A DNA stretch of 40,327 bases, taken from the NCBI GenBank assembly GCA_024639065.1, contig JAHEJC010000013.1, forward strand, positions 1 to 40,327. The letters run 5' to 3'. Origin of the DNA: Lewinellaceae bacterium (GTDB taxonomy: Bacteria; Bacteroidota; Bacteroidia; Chitinophagales; Saprospiraceae). Positions 14,649 to 22,778 of the stretch are shown here, piece after piece (positions within the stretch are counted from its first letter, which is position 1; each line of letters starts with the position of its first letter). The notes under the pieces were generated by a model. That model was not told the DNA's origin. It saw only the letters and a program-made list of their open reading frames with translations, and ran no database searches. The position numbers and the translations under genes are program-made.

Positions 14649-15936
14649 GGGTTTCTATTTTATGATTAATTAAATACGTCCCAATTCCTAATAATATATT
14701 GATAAATCCTATTAGGGTTTCTAAAGGTTTATTTGTTATGGCAAAAATAATCATCCAAACACTTAGGAGCAAAAATATTATTTGCCAAACTGGATAACCG
14801 GGACTACGGTAACTTAATTGGTGAAACGAATGCCGACGTATGACAAACACAGCAACCACCACCAGGGCACTGGATAAATTTAACAAAATCCCACAGTAGA
14901 TCAAAATTTGTTCAAATGTACCGGATAGGATTAGCACTAAGCTGACAATGGCCTGAAACCAAATTGCTTTAACCGGTATTCCGGAAGGTGATAACTTCAG
15001 AAATGACCAAATTCTATAATCCTCGGCCATTTTGGCAACTACCCTAGGTCCAACCCAAATCATGGCACTTATACTTGAAATCAATAAAAGCGAAATCATA
15101 CCGCTAAATAAACCTGCAATACGAGGAGTGAACATATGGTTGGCAGCTATTGACCCTACTTCTATCTGATTTACCAACTCATCATATGGAGCATGTCTAA
15201 GAAATACTATTTGCAACAAAGTATACAAAATGGTAACCACAATGGTCCCGGTTATCAGTGCCTTGGGCAAATCTTTAATTGGGGATTTGAACTCCTCCAC
15301 AATGTAGGCTGCAGCATTCCATCCCGAATAAGAATAAGTGACATAGATCAAGGAAATAGCAAAAGCTGCCGACCAGATCTCCTGACTAAAAGAAGTGGTA
15401 AAACTAATTGCATTTTCTCCAGTGGAAGTAATCAAAAAGCCACTAACCACAAAAAGGATTATAAATATGATTTTTATAGAAGTGCTGATATTTTGGAAGA
15501 GAGCACTAATTTTCAAATTGAAAGAATGAACCAAGGAAATAATCAGAATTATGGCTATGCTTAAATAGGTGATCTTAAAACCATTTATAGGAACGTATTC
15601 TGAAATAGCTATAGAAGCCAGCGCTACGGGTGCTGCGAATCCCACCGAAATGGAAATCCAACCGGAAAGATATCCGACAAAAGGATGAATTATCTTAGAT
15701 AAAAAGACATATTCTCCACCGGATTCATTAATGAATGTCCCAACTTCTGCATAACTAAAGGCTCCAGCCAAGGCAAAAATACCACCTAGAACCCAAAGGA
15801 ATATAATCGTATAGGTATTTTGAATTTCCGGAATTTGGAAACCTAAACTGGTAAATACCCCGGTTCCTATCATATTGGCTATAACTATAGCAACCCCTGT
15901 ATACCAGGTTATTTTATATTTTGGAGACAATTTCAT
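14638..15936 (-). CDS. APC-family amino acid permease
   Basis: A 432-residue integral membrane protein with about 12 hydrophobic segments, typical of amino acid-polyamine-organocation transporters. The N-terminal IANMIGTGVFTSLG (about 19-32) is the conserved TM1 substrate-binding Gly-rich break, and SYAEVGTFINESGGEYVFL is the TM2-TM3 region (SYAELG...P-x-GGEY in the family). It imports or exchanges amino acids across the inner membrane; the specific substrate cannot be read. It has a real Shine-Dalgarno AAGGAG four bases before ATG, unusual in this window. The downstream methyltransferase gene overlaps its end by 11 bp. The 297-bp gap from the upstream M24 gene suggests a separate promoter. 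Confidence 0.92.
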   Translation of the reverse strand: MKLSPKYKITWYTGVAIVIANMIGTGVFTSLGFQIPEIQNTYTIIFLWVLGGIFALAGAFSYAEVGTFINESGGEYVFLSKIIHPFVGYLSGWISISVGFAAPVALASIAISEYVPINGFKITYLSIAIILIISLVHSFNLKISALFQNISTSIKIIFIILFVVSGFLITSTGENAISFTTSFSQEIWSAAFAISLIYVTYSYSGWNAAAYIVEEFKSPIKDLPKALITGTIVVTILYTLLQIVFLRHAPYDELVNQIEVGSIAANHMFTPRIAGLFSGMISLLLISSISAMIWVGPRVVAKMAEDYRIWSFLKLSPSGIPVKAIWFQAIVSLVLILSGTFEQILIYCGILLNLSSALVVVAVFVIRRHSFHQLSYRSPGYPVWQIIFLLLSVWMIIFAITNKPLETLIGFINILLGIGTYLINHKIETHVA

Positions 15937-15940
15937 GAAA

Positions 15941-15946
15941 CTCCTT
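15941..15946 (-). promoter_or_regulatory. Shine-Dalgarno AAGGAG for the APC permease
   Basis: AAGGAG lies four nucleotides before the ATG at 15936 and fixes that start. Most other genes here have no recognisable Shine-Dalgarno, which is normal for Bacteroidota, so this site stands out. Confidence 0.6.
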
Positions 15947-16233
15947 CAATTGCAACTTTAAAATCAATTATATTTAATCATTCTTATAACGGTTAAACTA
16001 CTTTATTCCCAGGTCTTATTGTATAATTATTTAGATATTATTCACTTGATAATTTCAATGCTGGGTATACATGACAATGCATGTTTGTCTTATGGAATTT
16101 AATAAACAAAGAACTATCCGTTTCTCGTTAATAAACTTGACAAAACAAATGATTGAGTTTAGCAAACTATTTATTTACTGATGAGCATAATATTGAGATT
16201 CAGAAAAAGATATAAAACCCGCTTAAATCCTTT

Positions 16234-17535
16234 CTATTTAATTGCTGCGATTTTTGGATTGATTGGATAAATCCACTCCACGCCCCGGGACGTAACAATG
16301 GCATCATCCTCGAGGGGAATTCTCAGTTTCTTACCTGCCCATTCAGGCACTTTAGTATAGGCAAAAAGTTCAATAGACAAAAGGTTGGTCGGTTTAAGTT
16401 CATAATTTAATCGGACCGGGTTAAAAAAAGCAATAGATGGTCCTACGCCATGCCCCCAGTTACCTACTGAATGACAACCAATGATCACATCGGTTTGGTC
16501 AGAATCGGTAGATTGGTTGAATCCTTTCATTTTATTAAAGCCCACCTTGATCAGCGCTTCATAAACGTTATCTTCGTTCTCTTGAGCCGTCAGGCCCGGC
16601 ATTATCGTTTGCTTAATAATATCTCTGACTTTTACTCCTTGCTCAAAGGCATGCTGGATACCTTCTGGAACGGCTGTTTCTCCTTCTCTTAGTACATAGG
16701 CTATCCGCTTCATATCAGTATACATATTCATTAATCCCACACCATAATCCAACATGATTACGTCGCCTCGTTCAATAATTTTATCGGTAGAAGTAGCAAT
16801 AATACCTCGAGGGCCAGTTATGTATACTGATGGCATCCCAAAAGAAGATTCTAAGTTATGCTTAAATTGTTGTTCTTTAATCCACCAGGCCACATCTTCT
16901 AAAGTGGTGATCCCAGGCGTTATTACTTCATTAGACAGTGCTCTTTCAGCGATGGTATAGGACAATTCACAAGCTTCACCATAAACAGCAATCTCACTAG
17001 CTACTCGTCTAGAACGAAAATCGGAAACTAGTTTTTCGGCAGATACGAAACGGTCTGAATATTTATCTCCAAGGACTTCTCTCAATTCTTTATATCCGGA
17101 ATAAGAAAGTCCATCTGCACCACCAATAGATTTGGAGATATTGAGACCAATTCTTTGAGGATCTCTTTCAGTTACATAGTCCTTGAGTTCCAACTCTGAA
17201 CCAAAATGATCATACGCGCCTCCCTCTTTTAATAAATAACCACCGATTCCTAATGCAGCCCTTTCGATTCGCTCACTACCGTTGTCTGTAAAAATGTAAT
17301 ATCCGGTCAATCCTACATAACCTTCGCCCATATCCGGGTACAACGGATCAAAATTGCCTTCCCGATTCATAATAATCCACATATCAATATTATTTTCCCG
17401 CATCACCTCAGGGAGGATTAAATCAAATTTATCATTACGAATTTGGTTCATTTTACGCCATCTGCGAAAAGCTTCCTGCCCATAGGAAACTTGTCCTAAA
17501 ATCAACAAAACAATTAGCGCTGAAAAATACCTCAT
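16234..17535 (-). CDS. Secreted M24-family metallopeptidase (Xaa-Pro aminopeptidase-like)
   Basis: A 433-residue protein with a signal peptide ending at SYGQ (about residue 20), an N-terminal creatinase-like domain (about 25-170) and a C-terminal pita-bread domain. All five metal ligands of M24 enzymes can be placed: Asp263 (MLDYG), Asp274 (YTDMKR), His362 (GHGVG), Glu389 (SIELF) and Glu409 (LEDDAIV). Enzymes of this group remove N-terminal residues before proline or act on related amide bonds. Being exported is unusual for aminopeptidase P in general but common in Bacteroidota paralogues. It is followed by a permease and methyltransferase on the same strand after a 297-bp gap, so its peptide products might feed the permease, which is inference. 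Confidence 0.9.
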   Translation of the reverse strand: MRYFSALIVLLILGQVSYGQEAFRRWRKMNQIRNDKFDLILPEVMRENNIDMWIIMNREGNFDPLYPDMGEGYVGLTGYYIFTDNGSERIERAALGIGGYLLKEGGAYDHFGSELELKDYVTERDPQRIGLNISKSIGGADGLSYSGYKELREVLGDKYSDRFVSAEKLVSDFRSRRVASEIAVYGEACELSYTIAERALSNEVITPGITTLEDVAWWIKEQQFKHNLESSFGMPSVYITGPRGIIATSTDKIIERGDVIMLDYGVGLMNMYTDMKRIAYVLREGETAVPEGIQHAFEQGVKVRDIIKQTIMPGLTAQENEDNVYEALIKVGFNKMKGFNQSTDSDQTDVIIGCHSVGNWGHGVGPSIAFFNPVRLNYELKPTNLLSIELFAYTKVPEWAGKKLRIPLEDDAIVTSRGVEWIYPINPKIAAIK

Positions 17536-17725
17536 AGGTTTTATTTTAGTGAATTTTTTTTGAACATAGTTTAAGCCAAAATACTAATAAATGTTTTAAA
17601 TTAAATTTAGTATCTAACCAACTACAAAAAAATCGGGAAAAGGAAAATTTTATGGTACGAAATCAAAGTGAGCAAACGCGCTGAGTTTTAAATAATTAAT
17701 ATATTTTTAAACCAAAATTTAAAAT

Positions 17726-18949
17726 TTGAAACATACAATCTATATCATTTTTGGAATCTTACTATCCATTGGTTGTTCATATCAGCCTACCTCAAACATC
17801 ACAAAGTTGGAATTTGGTCCAGGAGATGAAGACGACATAAGATTAGCCTTCATAAATTTAGTGGATAGTACTGAAGTTAATTTAGCTGAGGGTATTTACA
17901 ATTTTGAAAAACTTTCAATAATTGGTAAACTGGCTAATATTTCGTTGAAAGGTGCCGGTCCGGATAAAACAATTATTGACTTTTCTTCACAGGCCTCAGG
18001 TGGTGAAGGATTGAGGATTGACAATATTAATCAACTTACTATTTCGGACCTCCAATTAAGGGAGTCCAAGGGTGATTTGTTGAAAGTAAAAGATTGTGAT
18101 GGTGTTGAATTGATCAATGTTCACACCATTTGGGAAAGTGAAGCAAATAAAGAAAATGGAGGTTACGGACTTTATCCAGTTTCGTGTGAAAATGTTTTGA
18201 TCGATGGATGTTATGCCAAAGGGGCTTCTGATGCTGGAATATACGTTGGACAATCAAATAAAGTAATTGTCCGGAATAGTAAGGCAGAATTGAATGTGGC
18301 TGGTATTGAAATTGAAAATACCACCGATGCTGAGGTATTCAATAATGAATCTACCAATAATACCGGAGGCCTTTTGGTTTTTGATCTACCGGGATTATCT
18401 CAGGCAGGAGGTAATGTTAAAGTATACAAAAACAGGGTATACAATAATAACTACAGAAATTGGGCCCCAGCTGCGAATAGTGCCACTGGTGTCGGTAATG
18501 TCCCTCCGGGAACCGGAATTATGATTTTATGTACATCCGATGTAGAGGTGTACGATAATCGAGTAGAGAATAACAACACTATGCCGATTGGCATACTTAG
18601 TTTCTTAACGGTGGATCCGAATATTATCAAAAACGATCCAACATTCAAGCCAATCCCATATAATATTTATTTACATGATAACGAGATTTCCAAGAAGGAT
18701 GAGTTTCCTGAGCATGTACGAACACATGAATTATCCATGGTTTTAGTGTCTCTTGATTCTAAGTTGAAAGAATCAGGATTTCCGGGGATACCGCCCATTT
18801 TATTTGATGGAATTACTTTACAAGAAGGAGACAATCCGACCAACATTTGTATTAAGGAAAAAGTGAGTTATTTAAATATGGACGTGGGCAATGAATTTGC
18901 TTCACCTAGTTACGATAATGAATCCTTTAATTGTGAAATCAGTCTGTAG
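17726..18949 (+). CDS. Parallel beta-helix repeat lipoprotein
   Basis: A 407-residue protein read from a TTG start; MKHTIYIIFGILLSIGCSYQ is then an intact lipoprotein signal with Cys17, which supports this start. The body is built of short turns rich in Asn, Val, Ile and Gly, such as ISDLQLRESKGDLLKVKDCD, VLIDGCYAKGASDAGIYVG and VEVYDNRVENNN, the pattern of a right-handed parallel beta-helix of the pectate-lyase or NosD type. It should be anchored to a membrane outside the cytoplasm. The stop lies 3 bp before the next gene, a diheme cytochrome c; from memory this pairing is recurrent (TIGR03805-type beta-helix with TIGR03806/SO2930-type cytochrome). It is the first gene of a four-gene run. 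No lyase catalytic residues can be assigned, and the function is unknown. Confidence 0.85.
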   Translation: MKHTIYIIFGILLSIGCSYQPTSNITKLEFGPGDEDDIRLAFINLVDSTEVNLAEGIYNFEKLSIIGKLANISLKGAGPDKTIIDFSSQASGGEGLRIDNINQLTISDLQLRESKGDLLKVKDCDGVELINVHTIWESEANKENGGYGLYPVSCENVLIDGCYAKGASDAGIYVGQSNKVIVRNSKAELNVAGIEIENTTDAEVFNNESTNNTGGLLVFDLPGLSQAGGNVKVYKNRVYNNNYRNWAPAANSATGVGNVPPGTGIMILCTSDVEVYDNRVENNNTMPIGILSFLTVDPNIIKNDPTFKPIPYNIYLHDNEISKKDEFPEHVRTHELSMVLVSLDSKLKESGFPGIPPILFDGITLQEGDNPTNICIKEKVSYLNMDVGNEFASPSYDNESFNCEISL

Positions 18950-18952
18950 TGT

Positions 18953-20008
18953 ATGATGAGCCGTAGTAAATATTTACCTTGTTTCTCGACGATCGTAATA
19001 ATTACTATCCTAGCAGGAGCTTGCTATAGGGATCAGCAAAAAGTAAGCACTGAGCATGCTCATTTTCCAACACGCTTATCCGAATTGGATTTGTTTGAAG
19101 AACCCATTTCAAATTTGATTTCCACATCTGGTGTTACTCCATACGAATTGAATACGCAGCTTTTTACAGATTATGCCCAGAAATCTAGATTCATTAAGCT
19201 ACCTATTGGACACAACTTAAAAGTTCTGGAAGGGGATTTAGAATTTCCAACAGGTACTTTGCTGATAAAGAACTTTTTTTATAATAAGGATGAGCGGGCG
19301 CCAGCTGAAGGAAGAACGATCATCGAAACCCGTTTACTTATCAAAGATATTGATGGTTGGCAAGTGGGCGTATATGAGTGGAATGACCAACAAACAGATG
19401 CGAAATTCTTACAGCTTGGTAGGAAAAAAGAAGTATCCTGGATAGCGGATAATGGCAGTCTTCAAAACATAAAATACGTAATACCAGATATCAATGATTG
19501 TAAGGGGTGCCATATTAATGACGGCGAAATATTGCCTATCGGGCCAAAATTGCGAAATCTAAATTATGTTAATAATGAAGGCAATTGGCAGTTAGATTCT
19601 TGGCTTGAGAAAGGAATATTAGTTGGCTTGAATTCACATGCCGATGCAGACAGATTACCCGTTGCGACTGACCATGAATTTAATTTGAATGAGCGAGCCA
19701 GAGCGTATCTTGATGTAAACTGTGCTCATTGCCATACCGCTCAAGGACCAGCAGATAATACCGGTCTTTTTTTAGAATATGAGCAGAAGGATCCTTTTAA
19801 AATAGGAATCGGTAAAGGACCTGTTTCAGCTGGAATTGGATCCGCGGACTTGATCTACGACATTGTTCCGGGAAGTGCAGATTCTTCAATTGTCTATTAT
19901 CGCATGCAGTCAACAGAAACCGGGATCGCCATGCCTGAACTGGGCCGAACTATAAATCATATTGAAGGTCTCGAATTAATCAAAGATTGGATAAATCTTA
20001 TGGATTAA
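18953..20008 (+). CDS. Diheme c-type cytochrome lipoprotein (SO2930/HNE_0200-like)
   Basis: A 351-residue protein with a lipoprotein signal (TILAGAC, Cys24). It has two CxxCH heme-binding motifs: CKGCH (183-187) and CAHCH (257-261). Possible distal Met ligands are Met318 and Met327. The N-terminal region contains TPYELNTQLFTDYAQKSRF and FPTGTLLIKNFFY, which I recognise as typical of the SO2930-family diheme cytochromes. It should be membrane-anchored on the periplasmic side and carry electrons or catalyse a redox step. It follows the beta-helix gene by 3 bp and is followed 6 bp later by a TonB-dependent receptor, so the three are almost certainly one operon. Electron donor, acceptor and substrate are not known. 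Confidence 0.9.
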   Translation: MMSRSKYLPCFSTIVIITILAGACYRDQQKVSTEHAHFPTRLSELDLFEEPISNLISTSGVTPYELNTQLFTDYAQKSRFIKLPIGHNLKVLEGDLEFPTGTLLIKNFFYNKDERAPAEGRTIIETRLLIKDIDGWQVGVYEWNDQQTDAKFLQLGRKKEVSWIADNGSLQNIKYVIPDINDCKGCHINDGEILPIGPKLRNLNYVNNEGNWQLDSWLEKGILVGLNSHADADRLPVATDHEFNLNERARAYLDVNCAHCHTAQGPADNTGLFLEYEQKDPFKIGIGKGPVSAGIGSADLIYDIVPGSADSSIVYYRMQSTETGIAMPELGRTINHIEGLELIKDWINLMD

Positions 20009-20014
20009 GTTATA

Positions 20015-22759
20015 ATGGGGTATTCAAAGAATATAATAATTATCTTACTGGTCAGCTTAAGTCTAATACCTATAAGTGCACTTGCCCAAGAATTTCAAGG
20101 AACTATTGTTGATGGCGAATCAGGTGAACCGTTGGTAGGTGCCTGCTTTTCAGTGCTCGGTTATACGATTGGGACATGTACAAATGTGGATGGATATTTT
20201 ACTTTAATGAATACACCTAAAGATTCGTTTAGTATCGCTTTGTCCTACCTGGGGTATCAGTCGGATACCATGCTCATAACGGACCCATCTACAGAAATTA
20301 AGATTGAGATGCTTCAGGAGCATTTGGTATTATCTGAAGTTGAGGTGGTTTCAGATTATTCCAAGATTAAACAAGAAGTGGCCTTGACGGTAGAGTCAAT
20401 GGGGCTTCAAGAAATAGAGAGCAACTCAGAATCCAGTTTTTACGATATCCTGGCAAGTATGCGTGAAGCAGATATGATGACCGTAAGTTTCGGGGTTAAG
20501 GTGGTCAATACCCGAGGCTTTAATTCCAGTACGCCAGTAAGGTCTTTACAGCTGATTGATGGAGTAGATAATGCATCGCCGGGATTGAATTTTCCACTGG
20601 GTAATTTTATGGGTCTGCCGGATCTGGATGTTGAAGGAGTTGACTTAGTGATCGGTGCAAGTTCAGCTTACTTTGGTCCTGGAGCGTTTAACGGAGTCGT
20701 CAACATGCGCACCAAGGATCCTTTTAAATATCAAGGAATTGATATTCAGCTGAAAGGAGGTATGCGTAATTATTTTGAAGGAGCCATTCGTGCAGCCAAA
20801 GCTTTTAAGAATAAAAAAGGCGATGAAAAATTTGCTGCTAAATTAACTATGTCTTATCAAACTGTCCGGGACTGGGAAGCCAATGATCAATCTCCTTCTT
20901 TTGAAAATTTAAGGGATAGTATTTATGCGGACAATCCAGGAGGATATGATGCTATCAACAAATATGGAGATGAACCGTCTGCTATTTATACATCTCCATT
21001 TGAACAATTCAGACATCCTGGTTTAGGCACTTTTTTTAGAACGGGTTATTGGGAAACAGATTTGGCTAGTTATGATAGTTATAATATTAAATCTTCGGTG
21101 GGCATCCATTATAAACCCAGGAAAGATTGGGAAATAATTGCTACCACAAATTTTGGGATTGGCACTACAGTTATGCAACTAGATAACCGGTTGAGTCTAA
21201 ACGATGTTTGGGCGATGAATAATAAACTAGAGGTAAAGAAGAAGGATAAATTCTTCATCCGATTTTATACCACTAAAGAAGATGCAGGAGACACTTATGA
21301 TATTATCACCACAGGACAAATATTACAATCAAGGTGGAAAAGCGACGGTAGTTGGCTGAACGAGTACAAAAATTATTGGTTCAGGAATATCAATCCATTA
21401 GTCAAAGAATTGCCCGGGTTTCCTAGTATTGGACCAGCCCCTGATTTCTATTACGACTTCGATCAAGCAAACAAAGTCTTGGAAGACAATGCTGATATGC
21501 TCACTTTATGGCATGCCCAGGCCAGAGCTGCTCAGGATGGAGCCTATTTAATCCCTGGTTCTGACGAATTTAACCATGTTTTTAATAACATTGTCAGCAC
21601 AAAAGTTTCTGAAGGCGGAACCAAATACGTTGACAAATCTCGCCTATTTCATGGTCATGCTGAATATAAATTTAAGCCTCGATTCGTCGATGAATTTATT
21701 ATCGGTGGCAATTTTAGATTATATGCACCCTACTCAGAAGGGACCATATTTGTGGACACTTCTGGCACATCATTTACTACTTATGAGTTTGGCGGTTATT
21801 TGGGGTTTGAAAAATTTATGGCGGACGATCGATTAAAACTCAATTTTGCTACCAGGATAGACAAACATGAAAACTATGATTATCTCATTAGTCCGGCATT
21901 GTCACTGCAGTACATTCTTTCTCCATTAAGTTCAATTAGACTCTCTGTATCATCAGCTTTGAGAAATCCAACCCTCATAGAACAGTATTTTTATTTTAGA
22001 GTAGGATCAGCGATACTCTTGGGTAATATAAATGGATATGAAAACCTGGTCACCTTAAATTCTTTTGAGAATTATTTGAAGACGGACCTAAATCAGGATT
22101 CATTGGTATATTTTGATGAACCTCCCGTGGTACCCGAAAAGGCTACCGCCATGGAGCTGGCTTTTTCAACCGTTTTGTTTGAAGATAAACTGGACGTGAA
22201 ATCCACTTTGTATTTAAACCGGTATAGGGATTTTTTAGGTAACAAGATTGGACTTCAATTACCTTTTATTCAGGGTTTTCCTGGGCAGCCTATTATATAT
22301 AGGTTCGCTGCGAATGCAAAAGATATTACCTATACAGTTGGGTTTTCGACCGGATTAACATATGTCCTTTCCAGGAATATACGGGTAACAGGAAATTACT
22401 CCTGGAATAAGATCTTTATTGATTCTGATGATCCGCTGATACCTTCTTATAATACACCTGAACATAAGTTTAATTTAGGATTTAATATTGATCGTTTTAA
22501 ACTTGGAACAATTAATGACTTTGGATTTGGGACTAATTTTAGATGGGTGGAAGGTTATAAGTTTGAAAGCTCTCCTCAGTTCTCCGGTGAAATTCCAGCT
22601 CAGATTCACCTTAATGCTCAAATAAGTAAAAGAATTCCTAAATTGGGTACCACAATTAAATTGAGTGGATCTAATTTACTCAACAGACAACAGAATGGAC
22701 TTTATGGAGGTCCCAAAGTGGGACGATTTATATTTTTATCATGGCATCTTTCTTTATAA
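20015..22759 (+). CDS. TonB-dependent outer-membrane receptor with carboxypeptidase-regulatory-like domain
   Basis: A 914-residue outer-membrane protein. The signal peptide ends at SALAQ (about 25). Residues about 27-105 (GTIVDGESGEPLVGA ... SYLGYQSDTMLI) form the CarboxypepD_reg-like domain common in Bacteroidota receptors. The plug follows (about 115-230; VNTRGFNSSTPVRSLQLIDG and SSAYFGPGAFNGVVNMRTK are plug signatures), then a 22-strand-type barrel to the C-terminus, ending in WHLSL. It imports a ligand using TonB energy. No SusD partner is next to it, so it is not a classical SusC. It is the third gene of the beta-helix/cytochrome run, starting 6 bp after the cytochrome. The ligand is unknown; by context it may be the substrate or a cofactor of that system. 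Confidence 0.94.
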   Translation: MGYSKNIIIILLVSLSLIPISALAQEFQGTIVDGESGEPLVGACFSVLGYTIGTCTNVDGYFTLMNTPKDSFSIALSYLGYQSDTMLITDPSTEIKIEMLQEHLVLSEVEVVSDYSKIKQEVALTVESMGLQEIESNSESSFYDILASMREADMMTVSFGVKVVNTRGFNSSTPVRSLQLIDGVDNASPGLNFPLGNFMGLPDLDVEGVDLVIGASSAYFGPGAFNGVVNMRTKDPFKYQGIDIQLKGGMRNYFEGAIRAAKAFKNKKGDEKFAAKLTMSYQTVRDWEANDQSPSFENLRDSIYADNPGGYDAINKYGDEPSAIYTSPFEQFRHPGLGTFFRTGYWETDLASYDSYNIKSSVGIHYKPRKDWEIIATTNFGIGTTVMQLDNRLSLNDVWAMNNKLEVKKKDKFFIRFYTTKEDAGDTYDIITTGQILQSRWKSDGSWLNEYKNYWFRNINPLVKELPGFPSIGPAPDFYYDFDQANKVLEDNADMLTLWHAQARAAQDGAYLIPGSDEFNHVFNNIVSTKVSEGGTKYVDKSRLFHGHAEYKFKPRFVDEFIIGGNFRLYAPYSEGTIFVDTSGTSFTTYEFGGYLGFEKFMADDRLKLNFATRIDKHENYDYLISPALSLQYILSPLSSIRLSVSSALRNPTLIEQYFYFRVGSAILLGNINGYENLVTLNSFENYLKTDLNQDSLVYFDEPPVVPEKATAMELAFSTVLFEDKLDVKSTLYLNRYRDFLGNKIGLQLPFIQGFPGQPIIYRFAANAKDITYTVGFSTGLTYVLSRNIRVTGNYSWNKIFIDSDDPLIPSYNTPEHKFNLGFNIDRFKLGTINDFGFGTNFRWVEGYKFESSPQFSGEIPAQIHLNAQISKRIPKLGTTIKLSGSNLLNRQQNGLYGGPKVGRFIFLSWHLSL

Positions 22760-22778
22760 TTAATAAAAACTATCAATT

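Noticed and set aside
20015-22759. SusC assignment for the TonB-dependent receptor
   Set aside because: No SusD-like lipoprotein is adjacent; neighbours are a cytochrome and a hydrolase-like protein.
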